In this document: piece after piece, positions 36,063 to 45,600 of the stretch
Layout of the letters: every line of letters begins with the position of its first letter
Position numbering within the stretch: position 1 is the first letter of the stretch
Assembly (NCBI RefSeq): GCF_000171235.2
Contig: NZ_ABEA03000060.1
Coordinates: 53,140 to 117,139 of the forward strand
Direction of reading: 5' to 3'
DNA length: 64,000 bases
From: Geminisphaera colitermitum TAV2
Lineage (GTDB): Bacteria > Verrucomicrobiota > Verrucomicrobiia > Opitutales > Opitutaceae
Position numbers and translations under genes: made by a program
The notes under the pieces: model-generated
The model's input: the letters and a program-made list of their open reading frames with translations, nothing else
What the model was told of the DNA's origin: nothing
Databases searched by the model: none

Positions 36063-37001
36063 ATGACGCTCGACGACATCACACTGGCGCTCCTCGCCTC
36101 CTACGAATCCAACGGAGGCATCAATCACCTCGACGGGGTCAATCTGCCCTCCGAAGAGTCCGTCAACCGCCTCGCCGTCGATTGCATGCACCTGCTGTTT
36201 CCCGGCTACTTCGACCAGACGGGCATCAGCCGCAAGGACATCGCCGCGCACACCGCCGCGCGCGTCCGCGCCCTGCACGACCGCTTCCGCGCCGAGATAG
36301 AAAAAAGCCTGCGCTTTGCCGAGTACGAGGACCCGGTCGGCCACGCCGAACACGTGACCATGCGCCTGCTCGGGGGCCTGCCCGGACTGCGCGACATTGT
36401 GCAGACCGATGTGCAGGCCGCCTACAATGGCGACCCCGCCGCCCGCAGTCTTGAGGAGATCATCCTCGCCTACCCGTGCGTGCTCGTGATCTCGCTGCAA
36501 CGCATCGCGCACCTCCTCTACAACCTCGCCGTGCCCATCCTGCCGCGCATGATTACGGAATACGCGCACGAAAAAACCGGCACCGACATCCATCCTGGCG
36601 CGCGCATCGGCAGCCACTTTTTCATCGACCACTGCACCGGCGTCGTCATCGGCGAGACGGCCATCATCGGCAGCCACGTCAAGATCTACCAAGGCGTGAC
36701 GCTCGGCGCGAAATCCTTCGAAGTGGACAACCACGGCAACCCGATCAAGGGCGTGAAACGTCATCCCAACATCGGCGACCACGTGACGATCTACTCGCAC
36801 GCCACGATTCTCGGAGGCGACACGACCATCGGCGAGCACACCATCGTCGGTGCCAACGTGTGGCTGCTCGAATCGATCCCCGCTCACTGCATTGCCTACT
36901 ACAAAGGCGAAAACCTCGTGGTCCGTTCCCGTCGCAAACAGGAGAAGGCCGTCGAAACCCGCAACCAAGACGAATTGCAGGCTTGGAACTGGTCGATTTA
37001 G
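36063..37001 (+). CDS. cysE: Serine O-acetyltransferase
   Basis: It makes O-acetylserine, the carbon acceptor for cysteine. The 312-residue protein has an N-terminal helical domain (to about 170) and a left-handed beta helix with hexapeptide repeats: TGTDIHPGARIGSHFFIDHCTGVVIGETAIIG, VKIYQGVTLGAKSF, and HPNIGDHVTIYSHATILGG. It is longer than the 270-residue E. coli enzyme. The frame is open 183 nt further upstream, but MTLDDITLALLAS at 36063 is the likely start. Together with cysCDN and metY it completes a sulfur assimilation set in this window. Confidence 0.9.
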   Translation: MTLDDITLALLASYESNGGINHLDGVNLPSEESVNRLAVDCMHLLFPGYFDQTGISRKDIAAHTAARVRALHDRFRAEIEKSLRFAEYEDPVGHAEHVTMRLLGGLPGLRDIVQTDVQAAYNGDPAARSLEEIILAYPCVLVISLQRIAHLLYNLAVPILPRMITEYAHEKTGTDIHPGARIGSHFFIDHCTGVVIGETAIIGSHVKIYQGVTLGAKSFEVDNHGNPIKGVKRHPNIGDHVTIYSHATILGGDTTIGEHTIVGANVWLLESIPAHCIAYYKGENLVVRSRRKQEKAVETRNQDELQAWNWSI

Positions 37002-37014
37002 AGCAGCGGTTAAC

Positions 37015-37110
37015 GGACAGAGGCCGGAGAGCAAAAATAGGATGCTCGAATGCCTCAAACCTTTCGCAGCCGAAGTCTGGCCTTTGGGCTCTGGCTTCCG
37101 GCCTCTGTCC
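37015..37110. repeat. Inverted repeat after cysE
   Basis: The arms GGACAGAGGCCGGAGAGC (37015-37032) and GCTCTGGCTTCCGGCCTCTG (37088-37110) fold imperfectly around a loop of about 55 nt. It may end cysE transcription. The rest of the gap to 37270 shows no gene. Confidence 0.65.
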
Positions 37111-37270
37111 AGTTGACCTCTGGCCTTGACCCACCCGCTACCTGATGTGACAACCCCGCCGCCCACCCCGGCCCCTTTCGCAACCAACCTGCTTCATTCA
37201 CGCCTTTCCCACACTCAACCACACACACTCACCTCCCGCCAATCCTGCACACTTACCGCACACCTCCATC

Positions 37271-38239
37271 ATGAAACAGAGAAAACTGGGCCGCACCGAA
37301 CTCTACGTCTCGGAACTCTGTCTCGGCACCCTCAGCTTTGGCTGGACCACGCCCGAGACCACCTCGCACGCCATCCTTGACGCCTTTCGCGCCGCTGGCG
37401 GCAACTTCATCCAAGGCACCAGCCTTGGCCCCGACCTCGAATCCTCTGCCGCCCCCGCCAACCCCGCCGAAGAACACGTCGGACGCTGGCTCCAGAGCCG
37501 CCGCATCCCCCGCCACGAACTCATCATCGGCACCCGTATCGCCCTCCGCCGCCACCAACGCGGCCCCGAATACATCGCCCGCACCCTTCACCGCTGCTGC
37601 GAAACCGCCATCAGCCGCCTCCACTGCCAGCACCTCGACCTCGTCCTCATCGAGTGGCACGAAAGCCTGCCGCCCACCGACGACATCCTCGCCGCCATTG
37701 ACCGCCTCAAACTCGCCGGCCTCGTCCGCTGCGTCGGCGCCTCTGGCTTCCCCACCTGGCGCATCATGGAAAGCCTCGGCCGCGCCGCCCGCCTCAACAC
37801 CAACCGCTTCGAAGTCGCGCAAAGCGACTACTCGCTGCTCGACCACACCCGCTACGAAGAAGACACCCTTGATCTCTGTCAGGAACACCGCCTCGGCTTC
37901 CTCGCCCGCTCCCCACTCGCAGGCGGCTATCTCATCAACCCCGTCGCCCCTACTCATACCGCCCGCTCGCAATGGCTGCGCGCCCGCTACGCCTCCGTGC
38001 ACACCGACGCCACCCTTGCCACCCTTCAGGACATCGCCACCACCCGTCAGGCCCCCCCCTCGCAAATCGCCCTTGCCTGGGTGCTCGCCAACCCCCGCGT
38101 CACCGCGCCCGTCCTCGGCGTCACCGCGCTCGAACACCTCCAGTCCGCGCTCGACGCCACCCGCCTTCAACTCACCGAAGACGACATGCAACGCCTCACC
38201 GCCGGATCGGCGGAAATCCACAAAACCGCCGCGCTGTAA
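37271..38239 (+). CDS. Aldo/keto reductase family protein with degenerate active site
   Basis: A 322-residue member of the aldo/keto reductase fold: MKQRKLGRTELYVSELCLGTLSFGW, GLVRCVGASGFP, YSLLDHTRYEEDTLDLC, SPLAGGYL and the C-terminal PPSQIALAWVLANPRVTAPVLG cofactor region. The catalytic tetrad is missing: the usual FIDTA-x-x-Y is FIQGTSLG, the Lys of ATK is Arg in IGTRI, and the His of the VHRWD motif is Glu in LIEWH. It may be catalytically dead or have a changed chemistry. The Gre/Rnk-like gene follows after 58 nt. Confidence 0.85.
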   Translation: MKQRKLGRTELYVSELCLGTLSFGWTTPETTSHAILDAFRAAGGNFIQGTSLGPDLESSAAPANPAEEHVGRWLQSRRIPRHELIIGTRIALRRHQRGPEYIARTLHRCCETAISRLHCQHLDLVLIEWHESLPPTDDILAAIDRLKLAGLVRCVGASGFPTWRIMESLGRAARLNTNRFEVAQSDYSLLDHTRYEEDTLDLCQEHRLGFLARSPLAGGYLINPVAPTHTARSQWLRARYASVHTDATLATLQDIATTRQAPPSQIALAWVLANPRVTAPVLGVTALEHLQSALDATRLQLTEDDMQRLTAGSAEIHKTAAL

Positions 38240-38297
38240 ATCCCAACACCCGGCTCTGCCTTCCGCCCTCCCGATCCAACCCTAAACGCCCGCCACC

Positions 38298-38744
38298 ATG
38301 AACGAACAACAACCCATCTACATCTCCCGCGCCGACCTCCTGCAAATCCGTGCCCGCCTCAATCTCATTGCCGAAGGCCGGCACGACCGCGAAAACCTCG
38401 CCCGCCTGCGCGCCGAATTCGACCGCGCACTCATCATCGAGGACGACACCGCCATGCCCGACGGCGTCGTCACCCTGCACTGCGAAGTCCGTCTCCAGGA
38501 TTTGGATACCAACGAAATCGAGACCTACACCCTCACCCTGCCTGAACACGCCGATCCCGAGGCCCACCGCATCTCGATCCTCGCCCCCATTGGCACCGCC
38601 CTCCTCGGCTATCAAGTGGACAACGTCGTCACTTGGGAGATGCCCGGCGGAGCCCGCCGCCTGCGCATCCTGGAAGCGCGCCGCCAGCCCCGCCCCGTGG
38701 TTCCCGCGATGACGCTGTCCGGCTTGGGCTTCAACCATTCGTGA
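38298..38744 (+). CDS. GreA/GreB C-terminal domain protein, Rnk-like
   Basis: A 148-residue protein. The C-terminal FKBP-like fold of GreA/GreB is seen in TLHCEVRLQDLDTNEIETYTLTLPEHADPEAHRISILAPIGTALLGYQVDNVVTWEMPGG. The N-terminal part is short and helical, as in Rnk, rather than the long coiled coil of GreA. Rnk proteins bind RNA polymerase without cleavage activity. The gene follows the aldo/keto reductase on the same strand and is followed by a C16 tract. Confidence 0.85.
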   Translation: MNEQQPIYISRADLLQIRARLNLIAEGRHDRENLARLRAEFDRALIIEDDTAMPDGVVTLHCEVRLQDLDTNEIETYTLTLPEHADPEAHRISILAPIGTALLGYQVDNVVTWEMPGGARRLRILEARRQPRPVVPAMTLSGLGFNHS

Positions 38745-38749
38745 AACCG

Positions 38750-38894
38750 CCCCCCCCCCCCCCCCTGCCGCCAAAACGTATGATTTCCCTCTGGTAATCT
38801 CCGAAAAAACAACCGCGAATGAACGCGAATAGACGCGAATAAAACCAATGAATTCTGCCTTTTTATTCGCGTCTATTCGCGTTCATTCGCGGTT
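38750..38894. repeat. C16 tract and perfect CGCGAAT inverted repeat
   Basis: A C16 run (38750-38765) begins 6 nt after the Gre/Rnk stop. A perfect 34-bp inverted repeat follows: AACCGCGAATGAACGCGAAT and one more unit (38811-38844), with its complement at 38861-38894. It is the best-conserved member of the family. The whole gap 38745-39107 holds no gene. Confidence 0.92.
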
Positions 38895-39107
38895 GGCTCG
38901 ATTGGTTTTGGCGCAGCCGACCTGTTTTTTTGCGGCTATACCTCTCTTCGGTTGAGGCGGAGCCGCTTCCAAAAGAATATTGATGCCATGATTTCTCAAA
39001 AGTGGGTGAAAGGCTGAGGCGGAACGCCGCCGTTCCATCGTTACAAATCCATTGCTCCGAACGCGGCTCTCCCTCAACGCTCGGAGTATCCCACCACACC
39101 TCAGCCC

Positions 39108-39416
39108 ATGCCACAAACCGACTACATCACCCCGGAGGCGCACACCGCCTTTCTGACCAAGAAAATCTATGACGACGCCCGGCTCGAATGCCTCGTCGCG
39201 CTCATCGGCCCCGGCGGTCGCCGCCTCGCCGACCACGCGCATCCGCACGACCACGTGATCTATGTAACCGAAGGCTCCGTCACCGTGAGCCTCAACGGCG
39301 ACGACGTCACCCTCCATCAAGACCAGACCCTGCTCATCCCCGCCGGCACCCGCCACTCCATCCGCAACCCCAGCCCCGCTCACTCTGCCAAACTCCTGCG
39401 CATGGCGCTGCTGTAG
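39108..39416 (+). CDS. Small cupin domain protein
   Basis: A 102-residue single-domain cupin. The two motifs are visible: GGRRLADHAHPHDHVIYVTEGSVTVSLNG, with His and Glu metal ligands, and QTLLIPAGTRHSIRNPS with the late His. Such proteins bind a metal and act as small isomerases, dioxygenases or sensors; the specific role cannot be told. A C13 tract (39434-39446) follows 17 nt after the stop. Confidence 0.85.
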   Translation: MPQTDYITPEAHTAFLTKKIYDDARLECLVALIGPGGRRLADHAHPHDHVIYVTEGSVTVSLNGDDVTLHQDQTLLIPAGTRHSIRNPSPAHSAKLLRMALL

Positions 39417-39433
39417 CGGCACAGTCACCCGCG

Positions 39434-39446
39434 CCCCCCCCCCCCC
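39434..39446. repeat. C13 homopolymer after the cupin gene
   Basis: Thirteen C just downstream of the cupin gene and before the AT-rich promoter region of the second GntR-LacI regulator. Confidence 0.95.
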
Positions 39447-39494
39447 TCCGCATTCCGCCTTCTTCATTCGATCCACGCGATTCTTGCATTACCG

Positions 39495-39620
39495 TGTGGA
39501 AAATTTTGAAAATAATCACAAATGAATAATTATTCATAATTTATTTAAAAAAAGTATTTTAAATTATTTTTTAAAATCAAATATGATTCAATAATCCATT
39601 CTCGAGTAATTTATTTCTCG
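39495..39620. promoter_or_regulatory. AT-rich promoter region with a perfect 16-bp palindrome
   Basis: This segment is far more AT-rich than its surroundings. It contains ATGAATAATTATTCAT (39522-39537), a perfect palindrome, 116 nt before the GntR-LacI gene. TTGAAA (39506-39511) could be a -35 box. The palindrome is a good candidate autoregulatory operator. Confidence 0.55.
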
Positions 39621-39653
39621 CCATTTCTCACTCAATGATTCAACTTTCCGGCA

Positions 39654-40883
39654 ATGAGTTCCGTTGCCGCCGCCCTCCCCTCCATGAATCCTGCTCCCCT
39701 TCGCCCTTCCGGCAAGGTGGAGACGATCCATGCGGAACTCCGGAAGGAAGTCATCGACGGCGTCTGGAAGGCCGGCGACCGCCTGCCCAACGAAGCCGAG
39801 CTTGCCGCCCGTTTCGCGTGTAGTTCCGGCACCATCAACAAAGCCGTTGCGCTCATGGTGCATGAAGGCCTCGTCGAGCGCCGTACCCGCACCGGCACCC
39901 GTGTCGTGTGCAATAACCCCGCCCCCGATGCGTCCTTCGCCAACGGCACTGGCACCGCCAACGGTAATTTGTTTTCCAATACAGACAACGCGCCCGCCTC
40001 TGCTACGAAGACGGGCAACATCGGCATGGTCTTTGCCGAAAACAGCCCCTCGTGGAGCAACCATCCGCTCATCGCTTCCTATATGCTGGGCGTCGAAGAA
40101 GGCTGTCAGGGCACCGGTTTCCACGCGTTGATGGAGCTTCCGGTCAATCCCGCCGAAGTGCCGGGTTGTGTGCGCGAACGAAAGGTTGACGGTCTGCTCA
40201 TCAAAGCCGCGCGCGGCGCGCCCGCGTTCCTCAAACACCTGCCGCCGGAACTTCCCGTTGTCCTCCTTGCGCTCAACAACCCCGCCGTCCCCTTTCCCCA
40301 AGTCGCCTCCGACAACCACGGCGCGGGCTGGGTGATGACCGAGCATCTCTGGAACAACGGCCACCGCCGCATCGCCTTCCTCTGCACCGACGCGCGCAAT
40401 CCCATTTTCATCAACCGACTTCAAGGCTACGAAAGCTGCCTCCGCCAGCAATCCGCCTACGACCCCGCGCTTGTCGATATGACGGAAAAACCTGAGGCCA
40501 CCATCAACGAACCCGAACGCACCTCGCCTGACATGGGTTCCGCGCTCGACCGACTCCTTGCGCTTCCTCCGTCGCAACGCCCCACCGCGATCCTCACGGC
40601 CAACGACTGGATGGCCCGCGGCCTCTACACGGCTCTGGCTGCACGCGGCCTGCGTGTTGGCGACGACATCAGCGTGGCGGGCTTCGACAATATGGAACTC
40701 CTCTGCGAGTCGCTGACCCCGCAACTGACGAGTTTCGACGTGGGGCTGACTGTCGTGGCGTCCGAAGCCACCCGGCATCTCCTCAATCTCATCGCCACCC
40801 CGGCCACCGCCCGGCGCCCCATCACCTCCATTCACCTCGTGCGCGGACGACTCGTCGAACGCCAGTCGGTGTGTCTCGTGTGA
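39654..40883 (+). CDS. GntR-type DNA-binding / LacI-type sugar-sensing transcriptional regulator
   Basis: A 409-residue regulator of the same unusual design as 24293-25465. The N-terminal GntR winged helix (about 22-85) reads VETIHAELRKEVIDGVWKAGDRLPNEAELAARFACSSGTINKAVALMVHEGLVERRTRTGTRV. The LacI-type sensor (about 120-405) has GNIGMVFAENSP, WNNGHRRIAFLCTD, TAILTANDWMARGL and DDISVAGFDNMELL. It heads the cluster that runs to 50096 and probably controls it. The HTH helices differ from those of the first regulator, in line with the different palindrome upstream. Confidence 0.9.
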   Translation: MSSVAAALPSMNPAPLRPSGKVETIHAELRKEVIDGVWKAGDRLPNEAELAARFACSSGTINKAVALMVHEGLVERRTRTGTRVVCNNPAPDASFANGTGTANGNLFSNTDNAPASATKTGNIGMVFAENSPSWSNHPLIASYMLGVEEGCQGTGFHALMELPVNPAEVPGCVRERKVDGLLIKAARGAPAFLKHLPPELPVVLLALNNPAVPFPQVASDNHGAGWVMTEHLWNNGHRRIAFLCTDARNPIFINRLQGYESCLRQQSAYDPALVDMTEKPEATINEPERTSPDMGSALDRLLALPPSQRPTAILTANDWMARGLYTALAARGLRVGDDISVAGFDNMELLCESLTPQLTSFDVGLTVVASEATRHLLNLIATPATARRPITSIHLVRGRLVERQSVCLV

Positions 40884-40952
40884 CGCCCCCCCCTCTCTCT
40901 TCGTCTCAGAATTCCGAACTCCCGGACCGTTAATCCAGACCATCCAAATACC

Positions 40953-41789
40953 ATGAAAGCCACCATCCACACCCCGCGCAGTGCGATTGTCGCACTCATC
41001 CTGCTGGCGAGTGCGACCTCATCGCTCCTCGCCGCCGTCCAACAAGAAGTCTTCAATGAATCCTTCAATTACGCGAATCAAGCTGCGCTCATGGCAGTGT
41101 GGACGAAGCCATACACGGGCGGCAGCACACCCAACGTCGCCACCGATGCCAACGTGCCGCACTCGCCCTACCTCGTCGGTCCCAATGCCGTCATCTACCG
41201 TCCCCTCTCCCAAACCATAACCACCTCGCAAGACTGGACACTGACCTTTGACATCATCCATACCGTTGACCGACGCGGTGGCTGGGTGGGCCTCTTCAAT
41301 GAGGCCGGAACAAACGGCTATGTCGCCTTGTGGGACTCGGGGGGAGTTGAACACGCCAGTTCCTCTTTCAGTATACGATCCTACAGTAGCACCACGGCAC
41401 CAAGCACGGACAACCCCGCCCTCACCTCATTGCCCAATGGAAGCTTCTCGTTTCTGCAAAGCTCGGCGGAACCAAGTGTGCCGACGTTAAATCCGTTCTT
41501 CGACTCCGTCACGAACAACCACTTCGTCACCGTGACACTGGCCTATGACAGCGCGGCCTCGACGCTCACACTTTCAACGGACGTCTCCTCTGACAGTGCC
41601 TATGTTAAAACCGTCTCCATCACCGGAATTGATGTCTCAAAGGTATATATCAAAGGAAATGCCAATGTGTATTTCGACAACATAGGAGTTACCGCGACAC
41701 CAGTCCCGGAACCCGGTACCGTGGCCGTCTTGGCGGGCGCGGCCTGCCTTCTCGCAACCGTCCTCCAGCGTCGTCTCAATCGCGGCTGA
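40953..41789 (+). CDS. PEP-CTERM sorting domain protein, LamG-like
   Basis: A 278-residue exported protein: signal peptide (1 to about 28, SAIVALILLASATSSLLAA), a beta-sandwich-like domain with GWVGLFNEAGTNGYVALWDSGG, and a C-terminal sorting signal VPEPGTVAVLAGAACLLATVLQRRLNRG. It is 69 nt after the regulator. The adjacent gene (41837) is a paralogue that lacks the sorting signal. A C8 run (41797-41804) lies between them. Confidence 0.9.
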   Translation: MKATIHTPRSAIVALILLASATSSLLAAVQQEVFNESFNYANQAALMAVWTKPYTGGSTPNVATDANVPHSPYLVGPNAVIYRPLSQTITTSQDWTLTFDIIHTVDRRGGWVGLFNEAGTNGYVALWDSGGVEHASSSFSIRSYSSTTAPSTDNPALTSLPNGSFSFLQSSAEPSVPTLNPFFDSVTNNHFVTVTLAYDSAASTLTLSTDVSSDSAYVKTVSITGIDVSKVYIKGNANVYFDNIGVTATPVPEPGTVAVLAGAACLLATVLQRRLNRG

Positions 41790-41836
41790 TCCCCCTCCCC
41801 CCCCGCACAAACACGCCACTCACCGCACCCATTTTT

Positions 41837-42520
41837 ATGAACAAACTGACCTTCGCACTCCTGATCGTATTTATTTTTTCGCTACAATCAAACGCGGCCT
41901 CCGTTTTCGAGGAACGTTTCGATTACAAAACCGAAAGTGCGTTGCGCGCCGCGTGGGAACGCGTAGGCAACACGGGATCGTTTGCCGGCCTAGGCAACAA
42001 AGCCGGCGTCAACGATGGACGGCCCTATGGCGTTTTCTCCAACAGCCTCCAGCGCCGGCAACTGCCCGTTGTGCTCAAGGGCAGTTGGAAGGTGAGTTTC
42101 AAAGTGCTGCACACCGATCTTCGCCGCGGCACATGGCTCGGCTTGTTCGATGCTGCCGGAAAACGCGGTTACGCCGTGCTCTGGGATTCCGGGAATCCGG
42201 CCTCGGGCACGGGCAACGGATCGGTATCCGTGCGCAAGTTCGATCTGACCGAAACACTGGTCAACTGGAGCGAGACCGGCAAAATGTTGGGCAAGGCAAA
42301 AGACTCGGGGCATGTGATCAACCAAGAGCCGTTTGCTCAGTTTGAATTTTCTTGGAACAAGGCCACCGGGCAGTTGCAGGTGCTGGTTGATGGCGTGCAA
42401 GTGACATCGGTCGTGGACAAGGATTTTGACGAGTTTGCCGCCATCTACATCAGAGGCAACCAGTCGCAGTATTATGCCGACATCGTTGTCTCCGAGATTC
42501 AGGACGGGGCCTCCAAATAA
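41837..42520 (+). CDS. Secreted LamG-like protein without sorting signal
   Basis: A 227-residue exported protein with a signal peptide (FALLIVFIFSLQSNAA). It is a paralogue of the preceding PEP-CTERM protein: SVFEERFDYKTESALRAAW matches EVFNESFNYANQAALMAVW, TWLGLFDAAGKRGYAVLWDSG matches GWVGLFNEAGTNGYVALWDSG, and IYIRGNQSQYYADIVV matches VYIKGNANVYFDNIGV. It ends right after the domain with no PEP-CTERM, so it should be released to the periplasm or medium rather than anchored. It may bind a glycan. Confidence 0.85.
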   Translation: MNKLTFALLIVFIFSLQSNAASVFEERFDYKTESALRAAWERVGNTGSFAGLGNKAGVNDGRPYGVFSNSLQRRQLPVVLKGSWKVSFKVLHTDLRRGTWLGLFDAAGKRGYAVLWDSGNPASGTGNGSVSVRKFDLTETLVNWSETGKMLGKAKDSGHVINQEPFAQFEFSWNKATGQLQVLVDGVQVTSVVDKDFDEFAAIYIRGNQSQYYADIVVSEIQDGASK

Positions 42521-42641
42521 CGCCCCGGCTTTGTTTATTCCATCCCTGTTACCTCGCCCCTCTCCCCGTTCTCCGCAACCCTCCCGCCTGCTCTCCCTCC
42601 CTGCTGTCTCCGTCTCTCTCATTTTCCTTACCTCCATTGCC

Positions 42642-45600
42642 ATGAATTATCGTGCTCTCGTCTCATGCTCGTTCGCCGTTCTGTCACTGCTTTCCTCTGT
42701 TGCCATGACAATTACGGCGCGGGCCGATGTCCAATTGGTCAAACACTTTGCTGATGAGAGCCTGTGGCGTCTGCCGCCATCATCCGTGCCCGGCATTGCT
42801 GTCGAAAAAACCGATGGAGCGATGCGCTTAATCTTGAGTGGGACGGGGGATGCGGCAGCGCGACGCAAGTTTGAGTTGAAGCTGAAAAACTGGGTGACCT
42901 TGCCCAAGGAAACCGTGCGAGCCGGGCTGTGGGTTTATGTCAAAAAACGGCCGGCGCTGGATGACGCCTGGCTGACGTTTGTGGACGCGAAGGGACGTGA
43001 ATTTGAATACACGCTGCCGCGCTTGGAGTCCTGGCAGCCGGGCTGGCAGTTTCTGGAAACATTCGCCTTTGATGCCAATGAAATGGGCAAACTGCATCCG
43101 CAGGTGGGGCGTCTGGTGGATCGGACCGACGAAGGTGGCGGGATGTTGCCCGTGAGGCCATTGCAACTGACCGGAATCCGCTTTGAGGCAAAAGGCGACG
43201 CGCATGGCGAATGGGTACTGGGGCATATAGTCGCGGATGAATACACACTGGGCAAAGGAGGCTATCATTGGGCGTTAAATGTGCCGGGATTGCGTTACAA
43301 TATGACGCAGACATGGACGCAATCAGGCGTGGCTCCATATTTGCTGGCCGATCAATTGCTGCCGGGTGGCGGAGATGCGATCGTGTCGTGGGAAGTTTTG
43401 AAAGGATTCCAAGGCGCGCCTGTCTTGCGGGGTGAGCAACGACTGACATTTGACGCGCATGATTTTTGGAAAAAATTCGAGCGCGTAGCCAAGCTGGGAG
43501 ACCTGTCGCCGGGGAATTATGAAGTGATCGTCACACGGCGATCGATAGACTTGGGGCAGGCAACGCCAGATGGCTGGAATCGCCTGATCTGGCGTGCGAC
43601 GGGAGAGGCCCGCTGGGAAGGTCGCGCCATGCCAGAAGCATGTATCTTGCGCGGAGAAAAGACCGGAGGCGAAGAGCAGGGCAGTGCGGGCTGGCGACAA
43701 ATGGTAAAAGTGCCGGGCGCGGGGCGTTATGAGTTGAGCGTGACGGGCGGTGGCAGCGGTCGGCCTGTTGTCCGTGCTGCGCCCATGGACGAAAGATTGA
43801 ACGTGGTGGGTGCAGTTGAAGAGGAAGTTTTTGTTTCGGGAAACAAATCCCACCGGATATCCCGTGTGTTCGACTGGCCGGAGGGGGTCGCACGAATTCA
43901 ACTGGATTTGATGGCCACTCGCGAGGGCGATGCCGCATTCAGCGCCATATCATTGAAGCGGCTGGCCGATGGCGCGGAAATGATCGTGAACGGCAATGCG
44001 CAGGTAGCTGGCGTGTTGCATCAAGAACGCTGGGCGTTGTCGGTGTTGTCGGCTCCCTCCTCCGTCATGCGAGACAACCGTTCCTCTGGTGCATCCACGG
44101 TCTCAAGCACAAAAATTGGCGACACATTAATCATCCCTGCGCCATCGTGGGCCAAATTACCGGGCGAGAAAACATGGCGTGTGGTGGCCGATGCGTCGGG
44201 TGAGATCGTTGGTAGTGGCGTGATGGATGCGAACAATCCCATCCGATGGGCGCCACCTGCGGGGGGCATATTCCGCTATACGGCGGAACGTCTCGTTGAC
44301 GGCACCCCTGTTGATCGCGATTCGCGAACGCTTGGCGGCCACACGCCCCTCTCCCCCCCCGGTTCCGATTCCTTTGATTACCGTGACAAAGCCCCCACGG
44401 AGGCGGAACTGTTCGGGCCGGGAAAAAACTACTTCACATGGGCGATGTATGAGAATCACCCGGACGATCCGCGTTTTTTTTCGGATACATGCCAATGGAT
44501 CAAAGATGGTCGAAAGGCAGGGTTTGACTTGTTCCGCATCCGGGCGGATTGGAACAAGATTGAACGGCTCCCCGGTGTGTATGACTTCGTGATGCTTGAC
44601 CGTATAATCAACGAGGTGGAACGGCAAGGCGGGCGCGTGGTCCTGGAGTTGCGTTATGAGGCGCCAGTCTGGCTGCCTGTGGAGCATCAGCTCAACAACT
44701 ACGGACGGGCCGATGTGTGGCAACGCTGCCGAGTGGGACGCATCCCATCAGTATGGACGCCGGGAATGCTGGACTCCATTCGCACTTACACGGAGGTAGC
44801 CGTGCGTCATTATCGTAATCGTCCCGCGATTGTCGGTTATCATGTGTGGGGACTGCCGGGATCGCTCGACTGGACGACAATCGACAAGCCTTACTGGGGG
44901 CAACGCGCAGATTATTCGCCTACGACTGTCGCCGCGTTCAACCAATGGAGCAAGGGACGCTACGCGGAGCGTCTCCCGATGGCCTCCCAAGATTGGAGCC
45001 GCCCGGATTTGAGTGATGGATGGCGAGATTGGGTGGAATTTCGCCGACATGGGTTGGAAACATTTTTTATCGATTATGTGCTGAAGCCGATTCGTGGATT
45101 GGACGACCGGCGTTCAATCGTAGGATATTTTGGATTGGATTTTGCCTCGCCGCGTTTGAGCGAGTCGGCGCGTTCGCTACGTTGGCGCCGCCACACGGGT
45201 GGTTGTGAACTGTATTATCAGGTGCCTTTGGAGGCAAAGCGGGCGGTAACGGAAACAGGAATGGCGTGGCCGCACGAGGTGCACCTGCTGACACCTGTCC
45301 CGGCAGGGTTGGAACAGGCAACGTTTCAGATCAGCGGTTCGGGCGGCGAGGGGTATCACTGGAATTTTTACTGGAGGAACAACATCCCGGTCGGCACATG
45401 GACTCCGAATCGCGAGGCGGGCTTGGCCGAATGGGTGGAGTTGTGGTCGCCACTCTGGAAGGAATTGCGTGATTCGGAACTGGCCCGACAACCTGACATG
45501 GCTGCTGTGCACACGTGGAGCACCATGCAGTTTGGACTGAGGTCGTTTTTCCCTCTGCGCATGGGAGATTATGTGACAAGACCGGCGGCGGCGATGTATC

